Positions 52,388-63,246 are shown, numbered from the stretch's first letter. The stretch: DNA of 64,000 bases from Planctomycetota bacterium (GCA_020639295.1 JACKGY010000006.1:1-64000), one strand, 5' to 3'. The notes: generated by a model from the letters alone, not told the origin. Program-made: numbers and translations.

Positions 52388-53728
52388 ATGCTCGTGAAGT
52401 CACTCGAGAGCAAGGTGGAAAAGCACGTAGCCGTTGGTGTCATCGCGTCGATCGTTCTCGCTCTATGCCAGAGCTGCGCGTCGGCTCCTGATGGGCCTAT
52501 CGAGTCGCCGGCGGAGGGCAAAGGCTCGAGTGCCGTCGAGCTGAATCGAGAGGGGCGCTGGGCTGAAGCGGCGGTGATCGCCGAACACGAGGCGACCGAC
52601 GAGAGCTTGCCCGTGAGGAGGCGTTGCGAAGCCTACTACAGCCTCGTCTATGCGGAGATCAGGTTGGGAAGGCGGGAGAGAGCGGCAGCTCACCTGCGCG
52701 CCTTCGACGGACTGCGCGACGATTCGGTCTCCGGGACCTGGGTCCTGCGTGAGATAGACCGCCTGCGCGAAGGCGCTCACGCGACCGCCACGCCGGCCGT
52801 CGACGACTGGGAGACCGTCGATGATTCTGCGCGACTCGGATTCGATGCCGAGATCCTGGCGCAGCACCAGGAACTCTGCAGGGAAAGCGGCGCCGATGCC
52901 TGCTTGATCGTCCAGGACGGTCGGATCATCCAGGAATGGTACGCCGAGACCTACGCCGAGCCGATCGAAGCGATGTCGAGCACGAAGTCGGTGAGCGGTC
53001 TTCTCGTCGGCATGCTCGAGGCTGACGGGAAGCTCTCTCGTGACGACCCGGTCGCGCGTTGGGTTCCCGAATGGCAGGCCGGAGCCGAAGGCGGCGTGAC
53101 GATCCGCCACCTGCTCACGATGACCTCGGGACTTCTTGGCTCACACGTGAAGCGGCCGGCCGGGACGACAGTCGGAGGTGTCACCGACAAGGACGCGCTC
53201 GTCTTCTCACTTCCTCTCGTTGACGAGCCCGGAACCGCCTGGGCCTACTCGAACGAAGGCGCCTATCTTCTTTCGCCGATCTTGCGACGGGCAGCCGGCG
53301 AACCCCTGGAGGACTACGCCCAGCGGCGCCTGCTGGCTCCTCTTGGGATGACGAGCTCTCGCATGCACGTCTACCCCGAAGGTCAGACTTGGACCCACGC
53401 GACGCTGTGGACGACACCGCGAGACCTCGCGAGGATCGGCCAGCTGATGCTCGATCGCGGGCAATGGCGAGGCGAGCAGATCGTGCCGGAGACCTGGGTC
53501 GCGGAGTCCACACGCAGCTCGCAGAGCCTCAAGCCGGACTACGGGCTGCTCTGGTGGCTCGACGTCCCCGACGGTTACGCCGCTCGCGGTGCCTACGATA
53601 CCAACATCTATGTCTTCCCAGCGCGCCGGCTCGTCGTCGTGCGGATGCAGCGCGGTGCTCGCGCGTCATCGACACGATATGAACCGGCGGCTTTCGGTCT
53701 CCTCAAGAGGCTCTACCGCGGCCGCTGA
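52388..53728 (+). CDS. Lipid-anchored serine hydrolase, class C beta-lactamase fold
   Basis: A 446-residue protein. The signal peptide ends in a lipobox (LALCQSC, Cys30). A helical stretch (about 50-110) resembles a TPR-like repeat. The catalytic domain (about 150-440) has the SxxK motif SSTK (Ser197, Lys200), YSN (Tyr287-Ser288-Asn289) and a late GAYDTNIYVFPARRLVVVRM segment where the third motif lies. The family includes class C beta-lactamases, DD-peptidases and esterases; substrate cannot be told. Start ATG 52388 (MLVKSLE) is preferred over 52355. Confidence 0.82.
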   Translation: MLVKSLESKVEKHVAVGVIASIVLALCQSCASAPDGPIESPAEGKGSSAVELNREGRWAEAAVIAEHEATDESLPVRRRCEAYYSLVYAEIRLGRRERAAAHLRAFDGLRDDSVSGTWVLREIDRLREGAHATATPAVDDWETVDDSARLGFDAEILAQHQELCRESGADACLIVQDGRIIQEWYAETYAEPIEAMSSTKSVSGLLVGMLEADGKLSRDDPVARWVPEWQAGAEGGVTIRHLLTMTSGLLGSHVKRPAGTTVGGVTDKDALVFSLPLVDEPGTAWAYSNEGAYLLSPILRRAAGEPLEDYAQRRLLAPLGMTSSRMHVYPEGQTWTHATLWTTPRDLARIGQLMLDRGQWRGEQIVPETWVAESTRSSQSLKPDYGLLWWLDVPDGYAARGAYDTNIYVFPARRLVVVRMQRGARASSTRYEPAAFGLLKRLYRGR

Positions 53729-53762
53729 TTGGCTGAGCGCGTCCGGAGGGCGACATTCGCGG

Positions 53763-53999
53763 TCAGTACTCCTCGAAGTGAGGAAGCCCCCGCGGATCGT
53801 AGTACGAACGCACCGAAATGAATTCTGAGTCGCGGGTCGTCAGCCTGTCGCAGCAGGCAATCGTCCCCGTTGGCGTGGTCATGCTGAATGCAACGGCAGC
53901 CTGCCCTCCTTCGGTGATGAGGGACTCAATTGCCAGGGAGTTCACATCCTCAGCCGCCGTCCTGCGCGTCTGAACTGGGCGGGTGCGGCGTTCATCCAC
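53763..53999 (-). CDS. Small unknown open frame
   Basis: A 78-residue frame with natural composition (DVNSLAIESLITEGGQ, AVAFSMTTPTGTIACCDRL, DSEFISVRSYYDPRGLPHFE). There is no clear ribosome site and no known motif. It may be the tail of a longer gene whose start was lost in the repeat region to the right. The rest of 53729-54231 is decayed repeat. Confidence 0.3.
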   Translation of the reverse strand: MDERRTRPVQTRRTAAEDVNSLAIESLITEGGQAAVAFSMTTPTGTIACCDRLTTRDSEFISVRSYYDPRGLPHFEEY

Positions 54000-54009
54000 G
54001 AGACCATTC

Positions 54010-54200
54010 GCATTGCGGACTGGATAGGATTCTCGTGACAGGGGAAACGACCCACGCTACGATCGCGAGTTGAAGGGCCACCCCGGCCGTGAGGCAAGTG
54101 CCGTGACTCGATCCGATTGACCGCCCTTCGATGCTCGGCATACCGCAGGCGGTGTCTCGAGCGCCAAGCAGTGTTCGAGGCCGGGCTCGAGACGAGGATG
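54010..54200 (+). repeat. Decayed TnL left-end sequence, second relic
   Basis: It shares GTGACAGG, TACGATCGCGA and, further on, a CGGCATACCGCAGGCGG / GAGCGCCAAGCAGTGTTCGAGGC stretch equivalent to the tnpB C-terminal codons (RRRLLERQAIFE). Stops interrupt every frame. Confidence 0.4.
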
Positions 54201-54231
54201 TTCAGCTCGATCCGAATGGACAGGGCGCGAC

Positions 54232-56010
54232 ATGACCATGGGAGCCGCAAAGTTCATGCTCGTCCTCTGGGCCGCGCTCGGCATCTCCGCCCTCGGCCAG
54301 GGCACACTCTACGTACCCAGCACCGCCTATCCGACGATTCAGGCGGCCATCAACGCCGCGGTAGCCGGTGACACGATTCAAGTCGCGGCGGGGACCTACT
54401 TCGAGAATCTCGTCTGGGGTAACGCCGACATCTCCGTCATCGGAGCCGGCAAGGGGCTGAGCGTCATCGACGGAGGAGGAAGTGCTCCGTGCGTAACCTT
54501 TCTCAACGTCGCAACCAGCTCATCGATGTTCCAGGGCTTCACACTCCAGAATGGTCTCGGGTTGCCCGAGCCAGTTGGCAACACGACTCTGTTAGGCGGC
54601 GCAGGCGTGTACATGAAGTACGTTGGCTCTGGGCCGCAATCCAACATCATCAAGGACTGTAGGATCACCGCATGCGTCGCAGACGGAGGCAGCGGCGTGT
54701 ACGCGCTCTTCGCCAGCAACGTCGTGATCGACGGCACCGACTTCATCGGAAACACGGCCAATCCAGCGGGAGGTATGACGACGGGAGTGGTCTCCGGCGG
54801 CGGGCCGGGCACTTCGATCACGGTCCGATCCAGCTCGTTCCAGGGCAACAGCGGAACCGTCGCGATTCTCGAGTCCGCGTTCGACGGCAGCCTGACGGTC
54901 GAGGATTGCAGCTTCACTGCGAATGCGGCTGGCCTGGCGGTAGTTCGATCGAGTGCCACGAACCAGGGGATCTCGCGAGTTTCGCGCACGGAGTTCTCGA
55001 GCAATACGATCTCGGGTCCAAACTCGTCGGTGATCGAGCTCACCGGACCGTCGGCGCTTACAGTGCGCGACTGCTTGCTCGCCGGGAATCAAGGCGGCAG
55101 CTTCCTTATCTTCGCTACCGGATCCTCGAGTAGTGTCTTGCAAAACATCACGTTGGCGGACAACTCGCTCGCATCGACAACTGGGAGCATCTTCGCCACG
55201 AGCTCCATGAGCCTGAGGAACACGATCACCTGGGGGAACCGTGATGTTCAGAACTCCCTACCGAGCCTGCACGTTCCCTGGGGCCAGAACGCGACGCTGA
55301 CCTTCTCGAACCTCATTATCGAAGGCAGCTCGAGCGCGAATCCTTCGGTATCGTCCCTTGATCCGCTCTTCCACGACGCCGCGAACGGCGACTACCGTCC
55401 CCTTCCGGGATCGTTCGCGATCAATGGTGGCACGTCGCTGGGCGTGTCTGCCAACGACATCGACCTCGACGGGAACAGCCGTCTGCTCCTTGGGCAGGTC
55501 GACATCGGTTGCTACGAGGGCGCGACCATCGCCTACCATCCCTGCGCCGCGGGCCGCGTCGGCGAGTCCGCGGGCGGTCCATACGACATCATGAGAATCA
55601 ACGGATCGGGTGGTGGGCCGCTGCGCAGGGTGACGATCCCCGTCGGCACTGCCGCGACGCTCGAGATGAGCCAGCCGCCCTCGTCATTGAACCCGGTGGA
55701 CTTCAGCATCTTCGGCGTCGTCGGGGAGGCCAATCTCGATACCGTCTGTACTGTTCCGCTCGGGATCGGAGAGATGGGGTTCGCGCCAGCGCCCGCTGCG
55801 CCACTCCTCCAGCCGATCCTGTTCACCTATGCCTCGTCGGTCGGGACTATCAACGGCGTTTCGCCCTTCCTTGCGACGTCGCCAACGCCGTGGGCTGCGG
55901 GTCCTGGTCCGGTTATCCCGATCCCCCTCATCCTGACCTTCCAGGGGGTAATCGCGGAGGGATTGAACGTCTTCACGCCAACCAACCTGATCGTCTTCAA
56001 GGTGGAGTGA
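54232..56010 (+). CDS. Secreted right-handed beta-helix protein
   Basis: A 592-residue protein. Signal peptide about 1-23. A pectin-lyase-like opening follows (YVPSTAYPTIQAAINAAVAG, then GDTIQVAAGTYFENLVWG). Repeated short beta-strands run through residues about 60-400 with the N/D ladders typical of parallel beta-helices (NIIKDCRITACVADGGSGVY, SLTVEDCSFTANAAGL). From about 430 a separate C-terminal domain is similar in style to that of the protein at 49601. No polysaccharide-lyase catalytic residues can be assigned with confidence. It is likely a surface or secreted carbohydrate-binding protein. Confidence 0.75.
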   Translation: MTMGAAKFMLVLWAALGISALGQGTLYVPSTAYPTIQAAINAAVAGDTIQVAAGTYFENLVWGNADISVIGAGKGLSVIDGGGSAPCVTFLNVATSSSMFQGFTLQNGLGLPEPVGNTTLLGGAGVYMKYVGSGPQSNIIKDCRITACVADGGSGVYALFASNVVIDGTDFIGNTANPAGGMTTGVVSGGGPGTSITVRSSSFQGNSGTVAILESAFDGSLTVEDCSFTANAAGLAVVRSSATNQGISRVSRTEFSSNTISGPNSSVIELTGPSALTVRDCLLAGNQGGSFLIFATGSSSSVLQNITLADNSLASTTGSIFATSSMSLRNTITWGNRDVQNSLPSLHVPWGQNATLTFSNLIIEGSSSANPSVSSLDPLFHDAANGDYRPLPGSFAINGGTSLGVSANDIDLDGNSRLLLGQVDIGCYEGATIAYHPCAAGRVGESAGGPYDIMRINGSGGGPLRRVTIPVGTAATLEMSQPPSSLNPVDFSIFGVVGEANLDTVCTVPLGIGEMGFAPAPAAPLLQPILFTYASSVGTINGVSPFLATSPTPWAAGPGPVIPIPLILTFQGVIAEGLNVFTPTNLIVFKVE

Positions 56011-56059
56011 TTTGCCCCGCCCGCAGGTCATCGAAGGCTCTGCTCGTCGCTGTTCACCT

Positions 56060-56245
56060 TTCGTGGCCTGGATCGAGCAAGCCAGCGGGGGTGAAACAAC
56101 CCAAGCGAGAGCACCTTCCCGGAGCGCCCTTCCACCGCGGAGGGGGCACCTTGGATCGACGGACCAACCCAGCACTCGGGGCGCGTCCTGGGCGAACCTG
56201 GACCGCGTGGCGCGACCCTCCTCTTGGGACGCCTTCGCCGGCCGC
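56060..56245 (+). repeat. Diverged copy of the dispersed repeat
   Basis: The block GGGCGAACCTGGACCGC, then GCGACCCTCC and TTGGGACGCCTTCGCCGGCC, follows the order seen in 23200-23466. The region 56011-56579 has no supportable gene. Confidence 0.35.
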
Positions 56246-57709
56246 AGCAGGAGGCGCTCGAGCCTGGTATCGTCAGGTGCGTTCAGATGCTGAAGCTCGC
56301 TACCCCGAACACGCGACGAACACTGATCTCGGGACGAATCGGGACGATACGGGACGATTCGGGAAGAACTAGCCCGCTTCGCTCACCACGCCGATCCGCA
56401 GGTGGTCTACTCCCGGGATCTGCGATGTCCGAGGGTCGACTCTGGGTCGTCCCGCCTGAGATCGGTGCGAGTGTGGGGACCTGAGCGGGTCTCGAGGCCG
56501 AGAATGGGCGTATTGGGACGCCCTGTGCGGACCTCGGGCGCAGGTCGTTTCCGCGCGTGCTGATTGGAGGTTGGGTTCTCTACGTCGTGGCGCAGATGTT
56601 CCGCCAGGCGGCGAAGAAGATGTCCTTGTAGGGGCAGGCGCTCGACATGTTGATCCAGATTCGCCGGCAGGTCACCCGGACCCGAGCGCCGATCTTCAGC
56701 AGCTTCAGCCGGATGGTGCCACACTGCGCCCGCTCGGCTTCCGTCCCCTTCAGCCCGATCCGTCGCAGCGCGTCGACGAGGACGTAGGCTATCGACGAGA
56801 AGTAGAGGCGGATCTGGTTCGCCTGCATCGTGTGGGCGCTCGTCCGGTCGGCAAAGAGGTCGAGCTGCTGCTCCTTGATCCGGTTCTCCATTTCGCCGCG
56901 CTGACAGTAGATGTCGCGGTAGATTCGTTCGGCTTCGTGGTGATCGTCGCAAGGAAGCGAGGTGACGATGAAGCGTGGGTTTCGCCCCTTCCTCGAGCAC
57001 TCCGCTTTGCCGATCACCCGCCGCTCGCGAGACCAGGAGTCGATCGTCCGCCAGTTGAAGCAGTGGAAGAGCGCGACCTTGCGGCCGAAGCTCTCGCAGA
57101 GGTCCTCAGCGTCGAGCAGGTGATCCTCGAGCTCGGACTCGAGGCGGGCGTTGCGAGCAAGGCCGATCACGTAGTCGACCCCGTTTTCCTCGCACCAATC
57201 GAGGAAGCCATTGCGGCAGAAGCCGGAGTCGGCGCGGACGATGATCCTCGTCTTCGTCCAGCGCGTACGGAGCTGGGCCACAATGCGTTGCAGCTCCTCG
57301 AGCGAGCCGGCCGCACCGTCCTGGTTGCTCATGCGCAATCGTGCCGACAGCAGATGATCGCCGGCGAAGATGTAGAGCGGCATGTAGCAGTAGCAGTCGT
57401 AGTAACCGTGGAAGAAGCGACCTTCCTGACGGCCGTGGATCGGATCGTCGGTCGCGTCGAAGTCGAGGATGATCTCCTCGGGCTCGTCCGCGTGAGACTC
57501 GACGAAGAGATCCACCAGAAGCTCGTCGACGGCATCCGAGCTCAGCTCGATCCGACGGTAGCGGTCCTTGGACGCCTCGCCGCTACGCGAGAGCTCGACG
57601 CGATTCAGGGTGCTTATGGCGCTGAGAAACTGACCCACTCCGGCGGCCTGAAACTGACCCACCCCAGGGCCGCATGATAGCCGGGCGACGATGCCCGTCC
57701 ATGGGGTGT

Positions 57710-57749
57710 CAGGGCAGGGAGCCGGGGGTACCCCCGGCTCCCTGCCCTG
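57710..57749 (-). terminator. Palindrome after IS21-C istB, copy 2
   Basis: The same perfect 40-bp palindrome as 30249-30288. Confidence 0.55.
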
Positions 57750-57752
57750 CGT

Positions 57753-58514
57753 TCAGTCGTCTTCCTTGCCCTTCCTCCTCGTCCTGTAGCTCTTGCCTTT
57801 GGTCGTGATGACGGTCGCCCTCTCCGCCAGCCGATCGAGAACGGCGGCGGTGAGCTTGTCGTCGCCTCCGAAGACCTTGGGCCACTCCGAGAAGGCGAGA
57901 TTCGTGGTGATCATCACGGACTTCCTGCCGTGTCGTTGGGCGAGCAGATTGAAGAGCAGCTCGCCTCCTTCCCGATCGAAGGGGACGAAGCCGAGCTCGT
58001 CGAGGACGAGGAGATCGGCCCGATCGATCCGGCGCTGGATGAGGCCGAGGCTACGCTGGTCCCTGGCCTCGAGCAGGGCCTGGACGAGGTCGGCAGCTCT
58101 CACGAATCGGACTCGGCGCAGGGCACGGCAGGCTTCGAGTGCTATCGCGCTGGCGAGATGGGTCTTGCCGGTCCCGATCGGGCCGGCAAGGATCACGTTT
58201 TCGCGCTCCGCGATCCAGTGGCTCTTGGCGAGCCTCGCGATGACGGCGCGATCGAGTCCTTCCGCTCGCCCGAAGTCGAACTGGTCGAGCGTCTTCGTCT
58301 CCGGGAACTTCGCTTCCTGGATCCGTGCCGTTATCGCGGACTGCGTACGCGACAGGATCTCCGCTTCGAGGATCTCGTGGAGGAAGTCCTCGAGAGTCGA
58401 TCCTGCCTCCTTTGCCCGCCGAAGCGTCGCGTCGAGCGCGCGCAGGAGTCCCGGCATCTTCAGCTGCTTCGCCTGCGCCGCGATCAGCTCCCGGATCAGA
58501 TGCTGGTCACTCAT
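57753..58514 (-). CDS. istB: IS21-C IstB, copy 2
   Basis: A 253-residue AAA+ helper, the same as in copy 1. It is intact although its istA partner is broken. A longer frame upstream in the same phase is a shadow of istA. Confidence 0.9.
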   Translation of the reverse strand: MSDQHLIRELIAAQAKQLKMPGLLRALDATLRRAKEAGSTLEDFLHEILEAEILSRTQSAITARIQEAKFPETKTLDQFDFGRAEGLDRAVIARLAKSHWIAERENVILAGPIGTGKTHLASAIALEACRALRRVRFVRAADLVQALLEARDQRSLGLIQRRIDRADLLVLDELGFVPFDREGGELLFNLLAQRHGRKSVMITTNLAFSEWPKVFGGDDKLTAAVLDRLAERATVITTKGKSYRTRRKGKEDD

Positions 58515-59232
58515 GACGCGACCTCCAGCAGGCGGTCGAAGTCGCCGATGGCGGCGGTCTCGACCGTGATGCCGGCGAAGGCCGCCGGGATCTCGATGAT
58601 CGGCTCCGGCCCGGCAGAAGCCTCGGGTCGTAGCGCGATGAGGATCGGCTCGCCCAGATCGAGAGCCTGCTCGATCCTCTTCGCCGTGAACTCGTGGCCA
58701 TGGTCCTGGAGGAAGCGGAGGATCTGGGCGAAGGCGCGCGCGCCCTCCTTCGGGCCGTGGAGCCGACCGAGCAGCTCCCAGGCGATCGTGAAGGGCTCGC
58801 CGAGCGCCGCGACGAGCTCCTGGCCCACGGATCTGAGGGCCTGGGGCTTCCTGGCCAGCTCCTTCAGGTAGTGGCGGTAGTCGATCGAGGACTGGCCGCG
58901 GCGAAGACGAGGATGCTTCGCCGAGCCGTCGGGGCCCACGATCTCGACCTCGGTAGCGGCGACGTGGGCGACGAGAGCGAGGCGGGCCCAGTCGCAGGGC
59001 ACCGAGTACCTTACCCCCTCGAGGTGGATCATCGAGCGCGAGCTCGCGGTCACGACCGAGGTCTTGACCGGCCGGAAGGCGAAGGGCGGAAGCTCCATGA
59101 GTCCCTCCTCCGCGAAGCGCTCGGCGATGGTTGTAGGGCGACACCCCAAATTCGAGTTAAGGCGACACCCAGTCTTACGAGGTGACGCCCTCGGCAAAGC
59201 CATGGACGATGGCCCTCTGGAGGGCCCGTGCC

Positions 59233-60501
59233 ATGACGCCGAAACTCGACTTGGAGGCACGCATGACCATCAAGAAACTGGGCGAGCGTGGCGTCCCGAA
59301 CACCGAGATCGCGACGATTCTTGGAGTTACGGAAGGGGCGGTGCGCTATCACCTTCGGCGTCAGGCCGAGGGGCAGACTGACGGGCGGACGCGACAGCAG
59401 CCGAGGGCAGCGGCCCATCACGATTCGATCGTCTCCTGGCTCTCCGCCAAGCAGGAACCAAATGCGGCGATCAACATCTCCGATCTGCACCGCTGGCTAA
59501 AGGAGGAGAAGGGCTACGACGGCAGCCTCCGGTCGGTCGAACGCTACTTCGCGAAGACCTTCCCGCGTCCGCGGAGGCGGGCACGGCGTCGCGTCGAGAC
59601 TCCGCCCGGAGCCCAGGTGCAGCTCGATTGGGCCGAGCACCGGGGCGTGATGCTCGCGGGCCAGGCGGAGACGCTCTACTCCTTCCACGCCCGACTGTCA
59701 CATTGCCGATTCGAGGCAGCGGTCTGGTCGAAGCGCAAGAACCTGCTCTCCTGGCTTCACTGCCACAACGAGGGCTTCCGTCGTCTCGGCGGCGTCGCCG
59801 CGACGGCCCGCATCGACAACGAGAAGACGGCGGTCGTCGAGGGTGCCGGTCCCTGGGGCCGGATTCACCCGAGCTACCAGCGATACGCGCTGACGATGCG
59901 CTTTCACATCGACGCCTGCCTGCCGCGGTCACCCCAGCACAAGGGCAAGGTCGAGCGCGGCATCCGTGACTTTCGCCGAACGGTCGGCGTCTACCGGCGT
60001 CACTGGAACGATCTCCAGGAGCTCCAGCAGGTGACCGACGAGATCCTGCTCGAATCGGCGGCGAGGCGAATCTGCCCGGCGACCGGCAAGACCGTGCTCG
60101 CGAGCTGGGAGGACGAGAAGGAGATTCTCGCGCCACTGCCGATCCTGCCCGAGCCCTTCGACCATGTCGCGACACGGCGGGTCGGCTCCGACTGCATGAT
60201 CTCCTTCGAGGGCTGCCAGTACTCGGTGCCCTTCCGTCTGGTCGGTTTCCAGGTCGAGATCCGGGGCTGCGCCGGCAAGGTGCAGATCCTTCGAGATTGC
60301 GAGATCGTGGCCGAGCACGAGAGGGCGTCGGCGGCCCGGATCATCATCGACCCGGAGCACTTCGAGGGGCCCTCGACCGAGGAGGTGCTCGCGCCGATGC
60401 CCCTCGGGCGAATGGGGACGCGGCTCGCCGAGATCGCGGCCATGGTCCCGGAGCAACGTCCGCTCGATCTCTACGCCGCCCTGGCGGAGGTAGCACGATG
60501 A
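59233..60501 (+). CDS. istA: IS21-A IstA, copy 3
   Basis: A 422-residue DDE transposase, the same as in copies 1 and 2, intact. Confidence 0.9.
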   Translation: MTPKLDLEARMTIKKLGERGVPNTEIATILGVTEGAVRYHLRRQAEGQTDGRTRQQPRAAAHHDSIVSWLSAKQEPNAAINISDLHRWLKEEKGYDGSLRSVERYFAKTFPRPRRRARRRVETPPGAQVQLDWAEHRGVMLAGQAETLYSFHARLSHCRFEAAVWSKRKNLLSWLHCHNEGFRRLGGVAATARIDNEKTAVVEGAGPWGRIHPSYQRYALTMRFHIDACLPRSPQHKGKVERGIRDFRRTVGVYRRHWNDLQELQQVTDEILLESAARRICPATGKTVLASWEDEKEILAPLPILPEPFDHVATRRVGSDCMISFEGCQYSVPFRLVGFQVEIRGCAGKVQILRDCEIVAEHERASAARIIIDPEHFEGPSTEEVLAPMPLGRMGTRLAEIAAMVPEQRPLDLYAALAEVAR

Positions 60502-61292
60502 CCACGAAGACCAGCGCGAAGAAGACGATGCCTCGCGTCGATCTCGATGCCACCAGGGAGTCCCTTCTCAAGGTGGGCATGACGCACGCCGCCGAGCTGC
60601 TCGAAGCGAGGATCGCGGAGGCGATCAAGGACGAGGTGCCGCCGCACCGCTTCCTCGACCATCTGCTGCGCGACGAGATCGAGGCCCGCGACGAGCGTCG
60701 CGTCAGGACCTCGCTTAGGCTCTCGGGCCTGCCGACGGGACAGACTCTGGCGAGCTTCGATTTCGCCTTCCAGCCCTCGATCGAGCGCAGTCGCATCGAG
60801 ACGCTCTCGACCTGCGGCTGGATTCGGGAGAAGGAGACGCTCCTCATCCAGGGTCCGCCCGGCGTCGGCAAGACCCACCTCGCGGTGGCGCTCGGCGTGA
60901 AGGCGGTCGAGAACGGCTTCAGCGTCGCCTTCTTCAGGCTCGAGGAGCTGATGAATGCGATGAAGAAGGACGCCGATCTTTCGCCGTCGCGGCTCCGGCG
61001 GCGGAAGTACCTGAACGTCGCTCTGGTCATCATCGATGAGATGGGCTTCGAGCCCATGACCAGGCAGGAGGCGAGCCTCTTCTTCCGCCTGGTGAGCTAC
61101 CGCTACGGCAAAGGCGCGGTGCTGATCACCACCAACAAGGGGATCAAGGACTGGCCCGAACTGCTTGCCGGCGACGAGGTGCTCGCCACCGCGATCCTCG
61201 ATCGCCTGCTCCATAGAAGCCACGTCCTCGACGTGAAGGGCCGAAGCTACCGGCTCCGCGACCTCGAGCACGCCGCGACGAGGAAGGACTGA
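60498..61292 (+). CDS. istB: IS21-A IstB, copy 3
   Basis: A 264-residue AAA+ helper, the same as in copies 1 and 2, with ATGA overlap. Confidence 0.92.
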   Translation: MTTKTSAKKTMPRVDLDATRESLLKVGMTHAAELLEARIAEAIKDEVPPHRFLDHLLRDEIEARDERRVRTSLRLSGLPTGQTLASFDFAFQPSIERSRIETLSTCGWIREKETLLIQGPPGVGKTHLAVALGVKAVENGFSVAFFRLEELMNAMKKDADLSPSRLRRRKYLNVALVIIDEMGFEPMTRQEASLFFRLVSYRYGKGAVLITTNKGIKDWPELLAGDEVLATAILDRLLHRSHVLDVKGRSYRLRDLEHAATRKD

Positions 61293-61302
61293 GGCTCAGC
61301 TC

Positions 61303-61334
61303 GCCCAGGTCCGGGGGTACCCCCGGACCTGGGC
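61303..61334 (+). terminator. Palindrome after IS21-A istB, copy 3
   Basis: The same 32-bp palindrome as 4590-4621. Confidence 0.55.
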
Positions 61335-62956
61335 CCTCCGCTCGTAGTCGAGAACCCTCGAAATCACGGCATCAGGGGCACTTGGGAGCCCCGACACCCT
61401 CGTAAAGGTAGGTGTCGCCGTAACTCGTAAGACTGGGTGTCGCTTGACAATGGTCCGGCCTTCGGCATTGCGCACCTGATCCTGGCGGGCATCGAGACGC
61501 TGCATGAGGCTCACGCTGATCTCCGCGAGGCCATCTCCCTCCGGAATCGGCACGAACTCCTGGCGGCGGATCGCTCCGCCTCTCGCTTCCACCCCGCCCT
61601 TGTCGTGACCGGTCCGCGGACGGGCGAAGCAGGGCTCGAATGCGTAGTGCGCAGCCAGCGCAGCGAAACGCTCGGAGAGCTCACGCTCCGAGCCCATGAG
61701 GACCCTGGCGACGGCTGCCTTCAGATTGTCGTAGACCAATCGCTCGGGAATCCCGCCGAGGTGCTCGAAGGCCCGGACATGGCCGTCGAGGAAGGCGACC
61801 TGATCCTGACGCTCGTAGAGCCAGGCGAAGTCCCGACCCGAGTACATGAGGCGCAGCACGAAGAGGAAGGCCTTCAAGAGCTCGCCTCGGACCCGGACGA
61901 AGACCTCGAAGAAGTCGACCTGGGCCACCTCGCCGGGGCGGTGGATCAGCGGCACGAAGACCTCGGCGCGCCTTCGTTTCCACTCCCGAAAGATCTGTTT
62001 CACCGTGGTGTAACCCACGGCGAGCCCTTCGCCGACGAGGAGCGCATGCAGCAGGGACGCCGTCAGCTTCTGCTTGTCCTTCGTCCAGAGCTTCGAGTCG
62101 GCGAGGATCTCGAGCGCCCGGGCCTCGACCAGGTCCCGGACCGGAGTCGGCCGCGCCGCCGGGCGGCGCTGACCCGGCTCCAACTCCCCCCTCAGGTAGC
62201 GCCTGACCGTGTTTCTGGAGACCCCGAGCTCCCGCGCGACCTGGCGGATCGGAACCCCCTGCCTCATGACCCTATGTCGCAGCGCGACAACGCTTTCCAT
62301 GTCCAACATCCTCCTTTCGGAACAGCCGCCGAGGCGGCAGTCAAGCCCAGGAGGGGTGGGTCAGTTTCGGAGCGCCGGGTGGGTCAGTTTCGGAGCGCCG
62401 TATGCACAGGGTGCTGCTGCTCGCGAGAGGCCGACCTCGATCACGGTCGCGACGGCGCTCCAAGCCCGTCGGGTCGGCCTTCCCGACCAGGGCGGCCAGA
62501 AGCGGATCGCGGCTGAGCTCGTCGTGGTCGTTCAGGTCCTCGTAGCCGAGCGCAATCGCCATCACACGCTGAGCCACCAGGTCGCGGACGCTGTGGTCGA
62601 TCCGGCTCGGATCTCGGTAGTCGTGGAAGCAAGATGCGAAGCGATCGAAGAGGGAAAGGCGGCGATCGACCTCGTGTAGGAGCAAACCGCCTGCGTCCGA
62701 GCTGATCTGGCCGCCGTCGAAAGATGCCGTGAATTCTCGCCTGCCCGGGCCTCGGCTCGTCACCCGCTCGCCGTTACACTCTGTCACCTACAGCCACCTC
62801 GCTGGAAGTCCTGGGATCTGTTGTTTCACCCCACTCTTCCAAGCTTGGCGGCTGTTTTCTAGTAAATGTGGTGAGCGATACGGGCTAGGATCGGCCGTAA
62901 GGCGCGAAACGGGCGCAACTAAGGCCAGATTCGTAACTTAGCTCCTTCAGGCCGGT

Positions 62957-63005
<49 letters not shown>

Positions 63006-63010
63006 GCCAG

Positions 63011-63054
63011 AAGGCCCGACGCAACCAAGAGTTACGTCGGGCCTTCTTCTTTTC
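63011..63054 (+). terminator. Rho-independent terminator after the tRNA-Pro fragment
   Basis: An 11-bp perfect stem AAGGCCCGACG ... CGTCGGGCCTT (63011-63021 with 63035-63045) is followed by CTTCTTTT. Its 3' arm and tail recur at the left edge of the window. Confidence 0.8.
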
Positions 63055-63246
63055 CAAAGCGTGTTTACCGAAGACTGAACACGCCTGGAACACGCTTGGC
63101 GCGGTTTGTTGACCGATCCCCAGCGCCGCCGCGGCCAATCAGGCCCCTCCGCCGGACGCGAAGGACACTGCGGCCAGTAAGACCGGGTATGATCAGCAAC
63201 GTCAATCAGGGAGCTATGCGCACCGGGGATTCGTGCACAGACACCA

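Larger units (their letters stand above)
59132..61449 (+). mobile_element. IS21-A, copy 3
   Basis: A 2318-bp copy, opposite in orientation to the IS21-C that holds it. Target duplication ATGGT. It is the innermost of three nested elements and therefore the youngest. Confidence 0.93.
58511..62300 (-). pseudogene. istA: IS21-C istA split by IS21-A
   Basis: The N-terminal part (62300 down to 61455), containing the HTH and all three catalytic acids, and the C-terminal part (59131 down to 58511) would rejoin to the same 488-residue protein as copy 1. Duplication ATGGT (59127-59131 and 61450-61454) marks the insertion. Confidence 0.92.
57611..62406 (-). mobile_element. IS21-C, copy 2, containing IS21-A copy 3
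   Basis: Ends are the same as those of 30150-32622. The 5-bp duplication CAGGG is at 57606-57610 and 62407-62411, inside the IS1380 gene. Total 4796 bp, or 2473 bp after removing IS21-A and one ATGGT, exactly the length of copy 1. Confidence 0.93.
56580..62787 (-). pseudogene. IS1380-family transposase split by nested IS21 elements
   Basis: The N-terminal 127 codons (GTG at 62787 down to 62407) and the C-terminal part (57605 down to 56580) join exactly after removal of IS21-C and one copy of CAGGG, giving 468 residues, the family's usual size. Catalytic acids are visible in LDFDATDDPIHG, VRADSGFC and QRGEMENRIKEQQ. It starts with the family-type SFDGGQISSDAGGLLL. The terminal repeats of the IS1380 element could not be identified with confidence. 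It cannot be expressed as is. Confidence 0.85.
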
